From NCBI GenBank assembly GCA_015039365.1, contig WION01000620.1:1-28131 (forward strand): a DNA stretch of 28,131 nt, written 5' to 3'. Below are positions 9,701 through 21,250 of the stretch, in pieces (within the stretch, counting starts at the first letter, position 1; every line of letters begins with the position of its first letter). Below the pieces are notes generated by a model that saw only the letters and a list, made by a program, of their open reading frames with translations, did not search any database and had not been told where the DNA came from. Source of the stretch: Amanita rubescens (lineage: Eukaryota > Basidiomycota > Agaricomycetes > Agaricales > Amanitaceae). A program made the position numbers and the translations under genes.

Positions 9701-12700
9701 ATGCATTCAAAACGAATCTTGAATCAGACCACCCATCCACTCTCACCAGCATGGGCAATCTGGCATCAACATACCAGAAGCAGGGAAGGTGGGATGAGGC
9801 AGAGAAGCTTGAGGTGGATGTGATGAATTCAAGAAAAACAAAGCTTGGATCAGACCACCCAGACACTCTCACCAGCATGGGCAATCTAGCATTAACATAC
9901 CAGAAGCAGGGAAGGTGGGATGAGGCAGAGAAGCTTCAGATGGATGTAATGAGTGTATTCAAAACAAAGCTTGGATCAGACCACCCATCCACTCTCACCA
10001 GCATGGCCAATTTGGCATCAATATATTGGAATCAGGGAAGGTGGGATGAGGCAGAGAAGCTTGAGATAGGTGTGATGAATGCAAGAAAAACAAAGCTTGG
10101 ATCAGACCACCCAGATGCTCTCACCAGCATGGCCAATCTGGCATCAGTGTATTGGAATCAAGGAAGGTGGGATGAGGCAGAGAAGCTTCAGATGGATGTC
10201 ATGAATGCATTTAAAACACAGCTTGGATCGGATCACCCAGACACTCTCACCAGCATGGGCAATCTGGCTTCAACATACCAGAAGCAGGGAAGGTGGGATG
10301 AGACAGAGAAGCTTCAGATAAAAGTGATGAGTGCAAGAAAAACAAAGCTTGGATCAGACCATCCATCCACTCTCACCAGCATAGACAATTTGGCAGCAAT
10401 ATATTGGAATCAGGGAAGGTGGGATGAGGCAGAGAAGCTTCAGATAAATGTGATGAATGCAAGAGACACAAAGCTTGGATCAGACCACCCAGACACTCTC
10501 ACCAGCATGGCCAATCTGGCATCAACATACTGCAATCAGGGAAGGTGGAATGAGGCAGAGAAGCTTCACATGAATGCAATAAATGCATTTAAAACAAAAC
10601 TTGGATCAGACCACCCATCCAGTCTCACCAGCATGGCCAATTTGGCATCAACATACACAAATCAGGGAAGGTGGGATGAGGCAGAGAAGCTTCAGATGGA
10701 TGTGATGAATGCTTTTAAAACAAAGCTTGGATCAGACCACCCAGACACTCTCACCAGCATGGGCAATCTGGCTTCAACATACAGGTATCAGGGAAAGTGG
10801 GGTGAGGCAGAGAAACTTGAGATGAATGCGATGAATGCTTTTAAAACAAAGCTTGGATTAGACCACCCTTCCACTCTCACCAGCATGGCCAATCTGGCTT
10901 CAACATACTGGAAGCAGGGAAGGTGGGATGAGGCAGAGAAGCTTGAGATGGATGTGATGAATGCAAGAAAATCAAAACTTGGATCAAACCACCCTTCCAC
11001 TCTCACCAGCATGAGCAATCTGGCATCAATATACAGGAATCAGGGAAGGTGGGATGAGGCAGAGAAGCTTCAGATGGATGTGATGAATGCATTTAAAACA
11101 CAGCTTGGATCAGACCATCCAGACACTCTCACCAGCATGGGGAATTTGGCATCAACATACATGAATCAGGGAAGGTGGGATGAGGCAGAAAAGCTTCAGA
11201 TGGATTTGATGAATACTTCTAAAACAAAGCTTGGATCAGACCACCCAGACACTTTCACCAGCATGGAAAATTTGGCACTAACATACAGGGATCAGGGAAG
11301 GTGGGATGAGGCAGAGAAGCTTCAGATGGATGTGATGAATTCAAGAAAAACAAAGTTTGGATCAGACCACCCATCCACTTTCACCAGCATGGGAAATTTG
11401 GCATTGACATTCTGGAATCAGGGAAGGTGGGATGAGGCAGAGAAGCTTCAGATGGATGTGATGAATGCATTCAAAATAAAGCTTGAATCAGACCACCCAT
11501 CCACTCTCACCATCATGGCCAATTTGGCATCAACATACTGGAAGCAGGGAAGGTGGGATGAGGCAGAGAAGATTGAGGTGGATGTGATGAATTCAAGAAA
11601 AACAAAGCTTGGATCAGACCACCCAGACACTCTCACCATCATGGGCAATCTGGCTTCAACATACAGGAATCAGGGAAGGTGGGATGAGGCAGAGAAACTT
11701 GAGGTGAATGTGATGAATTCAAGAAAATCAAAACTTGGATCAGACCACCCATACACTCTCACCAGCATGAGCAATCTGGCATCAACATACAGGGATCAGG
11801 GGAGATGTGATGAGGCAGAGAAGCTTGAGATGAATGTGATGAATGCTTCTAAAATGAAGCTTGGATCAGAACACCCAGACACTCTCATCAGCATGGGCAA
11901 TCTGGCTTCAACATACAGGAATCAGGAAAGGTGGGATGAGGCAGAGAAGCTTGAGATGGACGTGATGAATGCAAGAAAGAAAAAGCTTGGATCAGACCAC
12001 CCATCCACTCTCACCAGCATGGGAAATTTGGCATTGACATACATGAATCAGGGAAGGTGGGATGAGGCAGAGAAGCTTCAGATGGATGTGATGAGTGCAT
12101 TCAAAACAAAGCTTGGATCAGAACACCCAGACACTCTCACCAGCATGGCCAATTTAGCATTGACATACATGAATCAGGGAAGGTGGGATGAGGCAGAGAA
12201 GTTCCAGATGGATGCAATGAATGCATTTAAAACAAAACTTGGACCAGACCACCCATCCACTCTCGCCAGCATGGCCAATTTGGCATCAATATACTGGAAT
12301 CAGGGAAGGTGGAATGAGGCAGAGAAGCTTGAGATGGATGTAATGAATTCAAGAAAAACAAAGCTTGGATTGGACCACCCAGACACTCTCACCAGTATGG
12401 CCAATTTAGCATTGACATACTGCAAACAGGGAAGGTGGGATGAGGCAGAGACACTTCAGATGGATGTGATGCATGGATTCAAAACAAAACTTGGATCAGA
12501 CCACCCAGACACTCTCACCAGCATGGCCAATTTAGCATTAACATACTGGAATCAGGGAAGGTGGGATGAGGCAAAGACACTTCAGATGGATGTGATGAAT
12601 GCATTTAAAGTAAAGCTTGGATCAGACCACCCAGATACCAGCATGGGCAATTTGGCATTAACTATCAAGGCCATATTTCTTTTCTACTTCTATTCCTTTT

Positions 12701-12756
12701 GCTCTTTCCTTTTTCACCCAGATTACATAAGCAACCTGCAGGATGATTCACTGTAG
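6772..12756 (+). CDS. NLR-like NB-ARC/TPR-repeat protein, interrupted by a solo LTR
   Basis: STAND-type ATPase of the fungal NLR class, presumably a cytosolic switch whose TPR superhelix senses a ligand. Exon 1 is 6772-6858 and exon 2 is 6914-7137, with introns 6859-6913 and 7138-7191 (GTGAGT..CAAG). Numbering is for the frame without the LTR, about 1727 residues. Residues 1-29 form a short N-terminal motif. The P-loop is HGLGGIGKT (83-91), the Walker B region is FLMVYDGAD (about 153-161), a sensor-like stretch is VIITSR (about 179-184), and the GxP motif is GIPLAIDQAG (239-248). A helical linker follows, then TPR units from residue 515. The LTR lies after codon 314. Left unspliced, it ends translation at 7957, giving a truncated NB-ARC protein. 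The two halves are exactly in frame once the LTR and one GTTGG copy are removed, and the 4.2-kb 3' part has no stop or shift. The DNA is AT-richer than the MUB1 region. Confidence 0.88.
7817..7821. repeat. Target-site duplication GTTGG, left copy
   Basis: It matches GTTGG at 8509-8513. Joining the flanks through one copy restores the codons Val-Gly-Ala-Gln in frame, which confirms these are the borders of the insertion. Confidence 0.88.
7942..8015. repeat. Short tandem and inverted CTCCGT repeats in the LTR
   Basis: Units of ACTCCGTGACA recur about every 11 bp, then switch to the form ACTCCGTCACA. At the switch (7977-7993) GTGACGGA and TCCGTCAC form a perfect 8-bp inverted repeat around one base. 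Such arrays in an LTR are often regulatory, but no factor can be named from the sequence. Confidence 0.6.
8193..8200 (+). promoter_or_regulatory. TATA-like box inside the LTR
   Basis: TATATAAG lies 371 bp into the LTR, a usual position for the U3 promoter of a retrotransposon. If active, it could start transcripts running into the downstream TPR part of the NLR gene. This is inferred from the motif only. Confidence 0.4.
8509..8513. repeat. Target-site duplication GTTGG, right copy
   Basis: Right-hand partner of 7817-7821. Its first G, together with the final A of the LTR, forms an AG that could act as a 3' splice site (TTACAG). Confidence 0.88.
9115..12639 (+). repeat. 28 tandem 126-bp TPR-coding units
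   Basis: Each unit codes about 42 residues close to TSMGNLASTY-(W/R)NQGRWDEAEKL-(Q/E)MDVMN-A(F/R)KTKLGSDHP(D/S)TL, the kinesin-light-chain type of TPR. A degenerate unit with SWDEEEQ precedes the array at about 9030. Units 1 and 2 of the array are the most diverged; the rest are nearly identical at DNA level. The last unit has lost two codons (Leu-Thr), and a partial unit follows before an unrelated hydrophobic tail. The high identity points to recent duplication or gene conversion within the array. Confidence 0.92.
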
Positions 12757-12891
12757 GGCTAAAGGTATACTGTAACAGATACATGTACATATGGGTATCA
12801 GTGGACTGTTCTCTCCTTATGATTGTTTACTACATCTATAGATCCCCTTCTCCCCCTCCTGTGTTTCAGTATCTGAATAGTTTTGTGTCAA

Positions 12892-13020
12892 GATTAGTGT
12901 TGCTGCCACCCAGGTCAGTTTGTTTAGTTTTTTTTGGTTTTACAGCTTCTGTAAAATTGTAAAAAATTAGAAAATCTGATGTGATAGGTGAGCCCAAAAA
13001 CTGGAGGGTTACTTATTGGC
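12892..13020. repeat. Diverged direct repeat, copy 1
   Basis: It pairs with 13062-13197. Shared landmarks in the same order are a TGTTGC..CCAC start, TTACAGCTT, AAAATTGT, a GATGTGATA core, a poly-A tract, and GGTTACTTATTGGC at the end. It lies 3' of the NLR stop and may be a duplicated 3' UTR segment or a transposon relic. Confidence 0.65.
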
Positions 13021-13061
13021 AGACTTGTGTTATAATTGCCTTTGTCTGCTGTGTATTAATC

Positions 13062-13197
13062 AGAGTAATGTTGCCACAGCTCAAGTTGATGTTTTTCAAT
13101 TTCTTCAACCTTACAGCTTGAATAAAATTGTGAAAAATCTGAGAAAAATTGATGTGATACATAGATGAGCTAAAAAACCAGGGGGTTACTTATTGGC
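13062..13197. repeat. Diverged direct repeat, copy 2
   Basis: Second copy of the repeat at 12892-13020, starting about 170 bp after it and ending with the same TTACTTATTGGC. The clear divergence shows the duplication is not recent. Confidence 0.65.
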
Positions 13198-13730
13198 ACT
13201 TTGGCAGAATCCTAATAGTGCATCCAGAGATTGAGCAGCTCTGTTTTGAGCTGGCAATGACTCAGGCATCAGCTGTTTTCAAATCCTGACCCAAATACTG
13301 GAAATGGGATTGCTAAGCTCCTATACCAGTGTAAGATCTCCAACTTGTAGAGTGTGCAAAGACAAGCTCAGAGTTGAGATTGAACTGAAAGTTGACAGTT
13401 AGAACTTAGAACTAGACTGGGGATCCAGTCTCACTGCCAGTCTATATATTTGCAGGCTTATATACATCTAAGAAGTACAATTACATGTGATAACTAGTGG
13501 GTTGCATGTGATAACAGTTCAATAACATGTAATAAAGGAGTAAAAATAAGTAAAAATAAAGTGTACTGGTCCCCATAAGTCATAGTGTCCAGGGTATAAC
13601 ATAAAGTTGTAACAGGATTATTCTACATTCAGATGCTAGAAGCATATCTAACTGTGGGAATTCCATAGGACATATATGGTAGTTACTTTATTTGTAGCTC
13701 TTTACATGTTTGTAATGTTACTAGTCTCGT

Positions 13731-15819
13731 CGTCCTGTCACTGTGCCCACTGACCTCACCATTGCTCCCCTATCCGCCGGTAGCTTCTCAATGTTCATTC
13801 TTTTCGCCTCTCTATAATCTCGAAATCTTGCTTCGCAGCTCCTTTAAACTGATGCGCATTGGCTTTCTGTCTTGGCGGACGGAGAATATACGGCAATCCC
13901 TGCTTCTACCAAAGCCTATGGCTCCCGGTTCGCCCCCAACAAAACAGCTTGGATATGTGCCGCACGTACACGTCTTTTCCCAAGTTTCTTCATTGCCATT
14001 TAACCCCCTGCGCGACATTGAGACGGGACAAGCAGCCAATACTAGGGCATTGCTACCATGTGACAAACGTCAACAAGGGAGGAGGGTCTTGACAGTACTC
14101 ACGAGCTTGCAGAGGTGGCACAAACCGCCACATGGCGTGGATTGGCAGAATCACTCCCAGATCGGTACTAGAGCCAATCGTAACACATTTTTGACCGCCG
14201 GCGGGTCGTTTTCTTCACGAGACGAAGCGAAAAGGGCTCAAGGAGTAACGGACGGAGCCCGGGAAGCACGGTTAGAATGAAATGGTGCCCTGGGTACCAC
14301 GAAACCACCGACGATAGAAGATTGGGCGATCCGGGAAGGCGTGAAAACGGGTGCCGGATTAAGATTTGGCCTTGTCGTTCTTGATAGTGTGTTGTTTCCA
14401 TGGTTCTTGTCGATCTGTTAACTTATGGTTGGTTTTGTAGAGTCTTAGGTCACTGTGGGCGTCGTTGACGGAAGGCCACCTCGATCGCCCGCGATTCTCA
14501 AAGCAATCGTGCGGTTCCTTCGAGAGATGGACAAGTGGGACATCAACAGCACAGATCACTCACTGTGGTCATGGGCTAGGTTAACGCATGCCATAGGTGT
14601 ATATGCACTAACGATCCTATCCGTCCAACCTGAGCCGACACATTTTCACCTTCATCCAATATATGATGTCTTTACGTCTTTAGGAAAAACCCTGTATCGT
14701 CTTTCTTCGCAGGCTGCAAGGCCTTCCTTTTCCACGACGCAAACCCATCCGAACCGCCATTTTACTAACGCCCACCACTACCTACCATTCTTTCAACCAT
14801 GCATGCATCAGCAACACCTCGATCTTTGTTGCAACGAAAAATTGGCGGCGTTACACATCCCAGCTACCGAACACGAATAGGGGTAGTACTTGAACTGCGC
14901 AGCGGCCATGCAGAAAAAAAGAAAATAATCCATTTATCTCGTGTATCCTCGCAAACCATCAAAGACGTTAAGATTTCACAAATGCCATTTGAAAGGTGGC
15001 GATCACGGGCGATCATAACGGGGATGCAAATGACTGCAAGCATTCGCACCAACTCGCACGATACAATGACGCTTACACATCCTCACTCACAACAACGGCA
15101 CGCTGTGCTTTATATTCCGGGGCCTATGTTACGACCAGCGAGACGTTGAAGAGCCACTACCCCGGCGATGACGAGCTTCATTCCATGAAGGAGCACTCTC
15201 AACTCGTGCCTCGATGAGGACTCCTTGTAACAGGGGTCCTTGCGGCTGCCTCTACTTATGCCAGATCATGTATTTCTGGGGTTGCTGTATCCGACTCTCC
15301 ACTATTCAAGTCTCTCCTCCCAACACAGCACGTGCATTTCATCGACTCCCCATGACGGACCGTATATCAGAACTGGAACGAGCAATGGAGTACCTCTCGG
15401 ATAGAGAGAGGCTCGTAACATTCCAGGTGTTGATATAGGAAGTTGATATAGACATGACATATCACAAACGCGGTATTCGCATGGAAATACGTTCTTGAGG
15501 AGATCCAGCCAGGATGTCCTGCTCAGCGCAATTTGCTGTTGACTCTTGTTACCGCCGCAAGCCTTATGAATGATGGAATCTGACGGTGGTTCTTAAAGTA
15601 GACGGCGTTCCGGGTCTGGGATGTATCGGACCCCCGAGTTCCCATGCCACGTAAACCAACCACACTCGCATTTGTTCAAATAAATAGTAGCGCACTGCTA
15701 AGCATGAAATTGAACCGCGGGAACGTAAGGAGGGTAATAATATGGAATCAGGAGACCTGGGCGCCTTCTCTTCGCAATGAAATTGTGGAACATCATATAT
15801 CATCTCGCGCACTAGAACA
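13731..15819. other. Intergenic region, no supported gene
   Basis: About 2.1 kb between the AT-rich NLR flank and the first P450. The longest open frame (13762-14280, plus, 172 codons) has no family resemblance and an unconvincing composition. A short frame with a coiled-coil look (MTDRISELERAMEYLSDRE, from 15352) could be a first exon, but no continuation was found. Treated as non-coding. Confidence 0.5.
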
Positions 15820-17797
15820 TCACGTCCTTTTTCGGAACATCACCTCCACCGTAGGATCTGGCATTGAATGAAAGCCAAACCACCAATCTGCTGGCTGTCC
15901 ACGACAACCAGCTAGCTTCATATCATAATTCAACAGCACGTGCGCAAGCAGCAACTTGATTTCTGATGCTGCGAAGAATCTACCAGGGCTACAAAGAGAT
16001 TCAGTCGTTCTCCGGGACCAGAAGATAAAGTATCCGTACCACGCAGAGCGACCATGGCCAAAAGGAAGATAATTAAGCGTAGGAGTCATCATGACGTGTT
16101 TTGCACCTTCGCCTTCTTTCTCGCGCATTCTTGCATGTCTAAACCCATCAAAGACGTCGGGGTCCGGATAATTGTCCTGCAGGCTTACATCAATGTTCTC
16201 GACATGAAGCATGAGACGGACCACGAACTGGGTCATAATGCACGCTTGTTTGTGGAGCAGAAACCAAATAACCAGTAGGTATCGTCACCCCGTTAGAGAA
16301 CGTAAACTTTTTCATTACTTTACGATGCATGCTAACTGAGAGAGATAAGTCGAGGCCCATAGAAGAAGGGAAGGGGGGGATGCATACATAGTCCGCTTCC
16401 GTGCATGCGTTGCGACTCTCTCAAGAAACTGTCCACTTTTCGTAGCTTGTCGATGGCGGCTTTGGTCCACCCATCTTCGCGTATCGCTGCTTCGACTTCT
16501 TCACGCATTGGCTGCACGTATTCTGGATGAGCAGCCAGATGATATAGCGCGTGTGTAAATTGCTAAAACCGCGCTTGATTTATGAATGAATAATTTAACG
16601 TAGACTTTACACGTACCATTGTCGTAGTATGGATACCGGCAAAGTTCATTAGCAAGATTCGTATCGTTAGGCCTTTGATAGTCCGCTGATATGGTTTCTT
16701 CCCGACTTCCAATAACCAGCTTATCGCGTCATTCTTACAAGGGTCAACATCACCCCAACGAACATCAGGGATCTACTAACCGGTTTACCAGGCCAATTCT
16801 CCCCGTATTGCGCTTCCTTTTCAAGGCGCTCTTTGATTAAGGGCTCCAAGTGCTTTACTCCGCGTTGGATCCCTCTGGGTACTTTCCGTAAGAAATAAAC
16901 GACGATGCTACGATAAAATTAGTATACTTTGCACATCCAGCAAACGAAGGTACTCACGATCTGAGGAAAATAGGAAACAAATTGAGTATGTTGCCCGCCA
17001 TAAGAGCGTCAACAGCAAACTGTTCATTCAACGTTCTGTAATCCGGATCACGACCTTGTAAAAGCCTTGAGATGGGATGTGCATGGAGGGGACGTGCGAC
17101 ACTCACATAGAGGCATCCCGATTAGGAACCTATTGAGCACCCTGCACACGATGCTCAAATTTGCCTTGTACGCAATAAGCGTTGTCCATTCCTCCCCCTT
17201 TGTCGGCACAAATTCCTCAAACGAAACCTTCATCTCATCCACAACCTCATTAAACTGTGCTGCAAGATTTTTTGCGAAATAAGACCTAATAACCTCAACG
17301 TGGAAGTCATCCTCGTGCAGTTCATGCCCAAGGAGGATATCGGTGTGAAACATCTCCGCCGTTGCGTCTTTTAATGAAAGTTGATCTTCGGGCGCTCGTC
17401 GTATATCATCGATCAATTGAGGACTTGCACCAACGATCATCCATTGTGTTGGCATTGAAACTTTGAATAATGACCCGCGGTACTGTCGCGTGTCCACCGT
17501 CAAAATGACATTCAATCCAGAAACACGCAGGAGCCAACTCACTTTGTCATAACCCTCCTGCACTATTTCCCTCCCATGTTTAACAAACTTCAGAGCGTTA
17601 ACGTACGACCTGAATAACCCAGAACCCCCTGCGGTCGGGATAGCGCTCAACTGCAGACGGTCCCGAGGTCAACGCCACGTTCATATCTGCATTTTAACTA
17701 AGCGTACCTTTCGGTAGTTAACAACTGTTTTCCAAATAGACGAGGCAAAGTAAACCACGGTGAGGGTTACGAGTGCAGTGACGACGTTCGAATTCAT
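15820..17797 (-). CDS. Cytochrome P450, tandem copy A, intact, 500 residues
   Basis: Haem-thiolate monooxygenase, anchored in the ER membrane by a hydrophobic N-terminus (exon 1, MNSNVVTALVTLTVVYF). Ten exons on the minus strand: 17708-17797, 17543-17650, 17107-17482, 16958-17054, 16781-16907, 16617-16733, 16388-16562, 16229-16335, 16040-16176, 15820-15988; introns are 47-60 nt, except the first at 57. Total coding length is 1503 nt. Motifs are the I-helix AGIHTT (His where many P450s have an acid), the K-helix ESQR, VFDGFR, and the haem loop FGHGRSACPG with the Cys codon (residue 445) split by the last intron. The family looks like the fungal ent-kaurene-oxidase-like/CYP512-type group, but the CYP assignment is tentative and the substrate unknown. 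Unlike copies C and D it lacks two introns inside exon 3. An intact frame suggests a working enzyme. Confidence 0.9.
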
Positions 17798-18639
17798 GAG
17801 ATTCAGGAAGTTGGACCACGCAGCGCCCACATCATATTAAGTACTAACATGTGCTGTGTCAATAAGATGATACCATTTCTGTCAGGGGCACATAGTGCGT
17901 TCTTTGACTATTCTTAATGGGGAGTGACGTACATGGGCATCTGTCGAGTGAAGGTGTCACGGCACTGCATGATAATAATAATTGTGGAGCCGCCACATAC
18001 GCAGGTGGCTGAGCTTCCAATACATATTGTGCGCGCGGTCAACTCGTGGCGTAAACTGACGGTGCGACTTGAGTTGTCATTGTTCGCTTCAAGTTCAATG
18101 TAATGAGAAAAAGGACGCGGTCACACTGATGATCGTGACCAACCGTTGTCATCGGATGCGGAGTTGTAACTCGTGGCACAGGATCTTGACCTAGCAGCAG
18201 TGACTGTGCGAGTGATCAGCATCATGATATGGAGCAATAATAAGGGTCAGTGCAGCGACCCACCACAAAGGATTGAAAACTGCCAATCAGCGCCAGGAAC
18301 CAAGCGAGTCTATCATTGTTATGATAACTTTAAGCGTTGTATCAATGTATGTCACATGCTTTTGCCTTCGGGAGGGCAATGAACCAGAGTTCAGATTGCC
18401 TTGGCAGGAACCAATCCAATTCTGTTTCCGATGAATCCGATCTATGTACCACACTGGCACGTTTCTATCAGCGCACCTATTGTAGCCTAGCCTGTCCTAG
18501 TAGATCATATTATCATGGCGAGAGGACTCTAGTACATACAAATGATCCGAGGACTCGGAAATATGACTACGTCCGCCTGCGGAACAACGGTAGGACTGGG
18601 CGTTGAAAAAGACCCAAAGGACTACCCTGGCGGGAATCC
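17798..18639. other. Intergenic DNA between P450 copies A and B
   Basis: Upstream region of copy A and 3' flank of the relic copy B. It should contain the copy A promoter, but no convincing TATA element or other motif was identified. No gene is seen. Confidence 0.5.
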
Positions 18640-19483
18640 AGTCCCCAGCCATGTTATGTAGCACTGTGATTCCACATGATCTACGCAAGCATCGTTTTGA
18701 CCGTTTGTTGCAAAAAACTAGGCCAGGCTACGGAATTGATGACAAATCCAATCAGTCCCGTGGATAGTTAATTGAGATATACCATGCATGGGACCTTTGT
18801 CCAAAAGGTACTTGACATCCATTTGTGGGTATTATGTGCCACACCAGCTTTAAATTTGCCTTCTCTCTCACGCGCTTCCTTGCGTACCTGACCATCAAAG
18901 ATATAGTCTTTCGCCGGAGAATAGAGTCTGCACCGATTCTCTCAGCCTTCTTCGTTTATGACAGCATGGACTTCTTCACGCGTAGCAAGATCATGCAATG
19001 CAGTCGTTAATGTCCAAAAAAGCACGATCGATTCTGTTGCAGCCGCGATGGATCCACTTTAATGTGTACCAGCGTAGACGTATAAACACCACCGAGTTCT
19101 CGATAGTTCGCCGATGTGGCTCTTTTCGACCTCGAGTAACCAGCTTATGTTGTCGTTCCTGAGAAAACAAACTAATAAATATTTCCAACTGACGAAAGTT
19201 CAGACGACTAACGGGTTTATCAGGCCGTACAGTTCTTGCTATTCAAGGCGTTCCCTGATCAAAGGTTCCAAGTGTGCTACATCACGCGTTTGATATCTTT
19301 GGGCGCTTCCCATAGAAAATGAGGTCATGAAGCTGTGAGAACATCATCATATCAGCTAACATACGTGGTAAAGACGGCTTACTGTCCGATATCGGAGATC
19401 GAGGAATAGGCTGAGAATCTTGGCTGTGATCACTGGGACTTCAAGCGGAAACCGTTCGTTCAGTGATCCGGATCACGGCCTTG
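18640..19483 (-). pseudogene. Cytochrome P450 relic, copy B, 5'-truncated
   Basis: DNA similarity to copies C and D runs in the right order: the exon 10 start (CTACGCAAGCATCG at about 18680), the haem-loop region (about 18785-18810), the exon 9 MREKEGE region (about 18850), part of exon 7 (about 18940), exon 6 coding NDISWLLE (about 19135), exon 5 (about 19215-19330) and exon 4 ending at the RDPDY codons (about 19465-19483). Exon 8 and everything upstream of exon 4 are missing. The haem loop is shifted by an extra base, so FGQGRHACPG is lost. This is a dead copy. The DNA to its right, where the 5' half should be, shows no P450 similarity. Confidence 0.8.
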
Positions 19484-21250
19484 CTGAGCTTTGTAGTACG
19501 TATGCAACAACTTCAACTGTCGCCCACTCTGATGATCGTTGAAAACCACGAGTGCCAGTGCATTTTTTAGTTTCAATCAGTTTATGAAACGAGTCTGCAT
19601 GTGACATCCAGGCTTATGGCGGTGCCCCATCATGCATCATGGATGAACGCAGCCCGGGTGATTGACATCGAGCTTCGATTTGATTGAGCGCTGTCACAAC
19701 CATATGACGCCAAACGAACGGCATTTGCGGCATTTTGAAGAATAGTTACCGGAGGCCTTGATGACCATGTGCATGAGGCTCGCTGACTGAGATGTAGAAT
19801 GTTGAAAGCCATGGCGCCCTGGTGAGCTGACTCAGCTGACACAGCCGCTCACGCCTCACGGACTTGACCCTACACCATCCACTCTTCCTATTTCTCTCCT
19901 CGTAAGTACTCATTCATCTTCTCGACACATCATGGACCCGAACACGGCCACCTTTTTGCTCTTACGCCAACAGTATCAACAGTACTAACCCGTGCCAATC
20001 CCTAGCCTTATCTGCTTACCCTTAAAAAACGAAGGTCATACGTCGCTTCCCTGTCCTCCACTAGTCACTGGTAGAACACACCATACCCGAAACATACGTT
20101 TAGCTTGATTTTATAGTGTAAATTAAGCTCATTATCAGGCATCAAATACTATCTAACTTACGTTGTGTGCAACGTCTTAGCTGCTCATGTAATTCATCTG
20201 TGCCAGAGAATGCTGTTCGTTGAGCAAAGCAAACAATCGATTGCCGATAAGCACGCATACGATCATCTGTAAACAAAGGCTACTAACCGTTCAGGGAAAT
20301 GACGACTTCATCAAACGCAAAGATCATGTCATTTATCAACGTACTGGCTCTCGCGAAACCGGATAACCCGTGACCTCCCAGCCGTTACAAACAGTAACGT
20401 ACTTCATGCCAATTTCTGGAACGCCCGTCCGTTCCTTCAGGCTCATGTATCCTCTCGATTGATTTACGGTTTTCCCCCACCACGGCAAACGCACAAACTT
20501 TGACACCGTGATACCGTGTTCTATCGTGGTTCGTCAGTACCGGTCAAGGATGAACGCGTTGATGTTTCCCGTTACCACAACTGTCGCAATGGCGATGGTT
20601 GTAAATGCGCTCCTACGTGCATCGAGTATAAACAAACCCTGGCCGTCTTGTTGAACGCGACGGAACTTTGAAGGGTGAAGACTAACGCCTATATGACTTG
20701 ATACAGTGGGAACGGATGCGCAGGCGAGAATTGCGCCAACCAGGAACCACATTTCGAGAACCCCCAGACGACATAGGGCAAGTTCCCCGGAATGCACCCT
20801 GTACCTTCGTGATGTGTGATGACACCCCTGGGTACTTCTAGAGTGCGGAGGGGAGGTAGCTCGCGCGCGGTTGTTGATGTGTTCAGCCGCAGATACCTCG
20901 TCCTTTCATTCAGGCCTCGGAATTGGTCAATTGGCTATCAGTGGCCCACGGCAAGGCCGCCCGACCTCGGCTCACTCTTCGCCGAAGGACTTCTCATCAC
21001 TCCGCCTCCCCCAAATTCCTCTTACTCGTGCCAGTGACTTGAATCTGACGAAATTTTGACTCGGGAACTGCCTGAAGCTTAGGAACCCTCGTAACGTCAG
21101 GTTCGATTCTCGCTGCGCCTTCCGACTTCTAATAGTAACTGGGACTTTCATCTAGCAAGCATATTTGACTCATTACGAGCGACAACAACCAACCAAAAAT
21201 GCAAAGAAAGTGGGTCTCTATATTTATAGTACATTCGGTATCCAAAGCCC
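19484..21250. other. Intergenic region between P450 copies B and C, no supported gene
   Basis: About 1.8 kb without a recognisable gene. A minus-strand frame at 20534-20797 codes a partly hydrophobic peptide (MWFLVGAILACASV), but it has no start context or neighbouring exons that I can support. The 5' half expected for copy B is absent. Confidence 0.5.

Larger units (their letters stand above)
12757..13730. other. AT-rich 3' flank of the NLR gene, no gene seen
   Basis: AT-rich non-coding DNA containing the direct repeat listed separately and three imperfect copies of CATGTGATAAC-like sequence at about 13492-13535. The stretch from about 13330 to 13620 has a TATA-like motif (TATATATTTG) and could be a worn transposon fragment, but I could not find matching ends or a target duplication. 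Confidence 0.5.

Noticed and set aside
9180..11648. Minus-strand open frames coding LVRVSGWSDPSF-like repeats
   Set aside because: They are mirror frames of the TPR repeat on the other strand, produced by its strong periodicity.
13330..13620. Possible second solo LTR (TGTAAG..GTAACA, TATA-like motif)
   Set aside because: No matching target duplication is present at the candidate ends, and the borders are arbitrary.
13762..14280. 172-codon plus-strand open frame
   Set aside because: No family resemblance, no supporting splice structure, and an overlapping frame of similar quality on the other strand.
20534..20797. Hydrophobic minus-strand frame that could be a membrane protein
   Set aside because: Only one possible membrane segment is seen and no flanking exons; too little to call.
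21080..21115. GGTTCGATTC resembles a tRNA T-loop
   Set aside because: The flanking bases do not pair to form the T-stem, and no acceptor or anticodon arm could be drawn.
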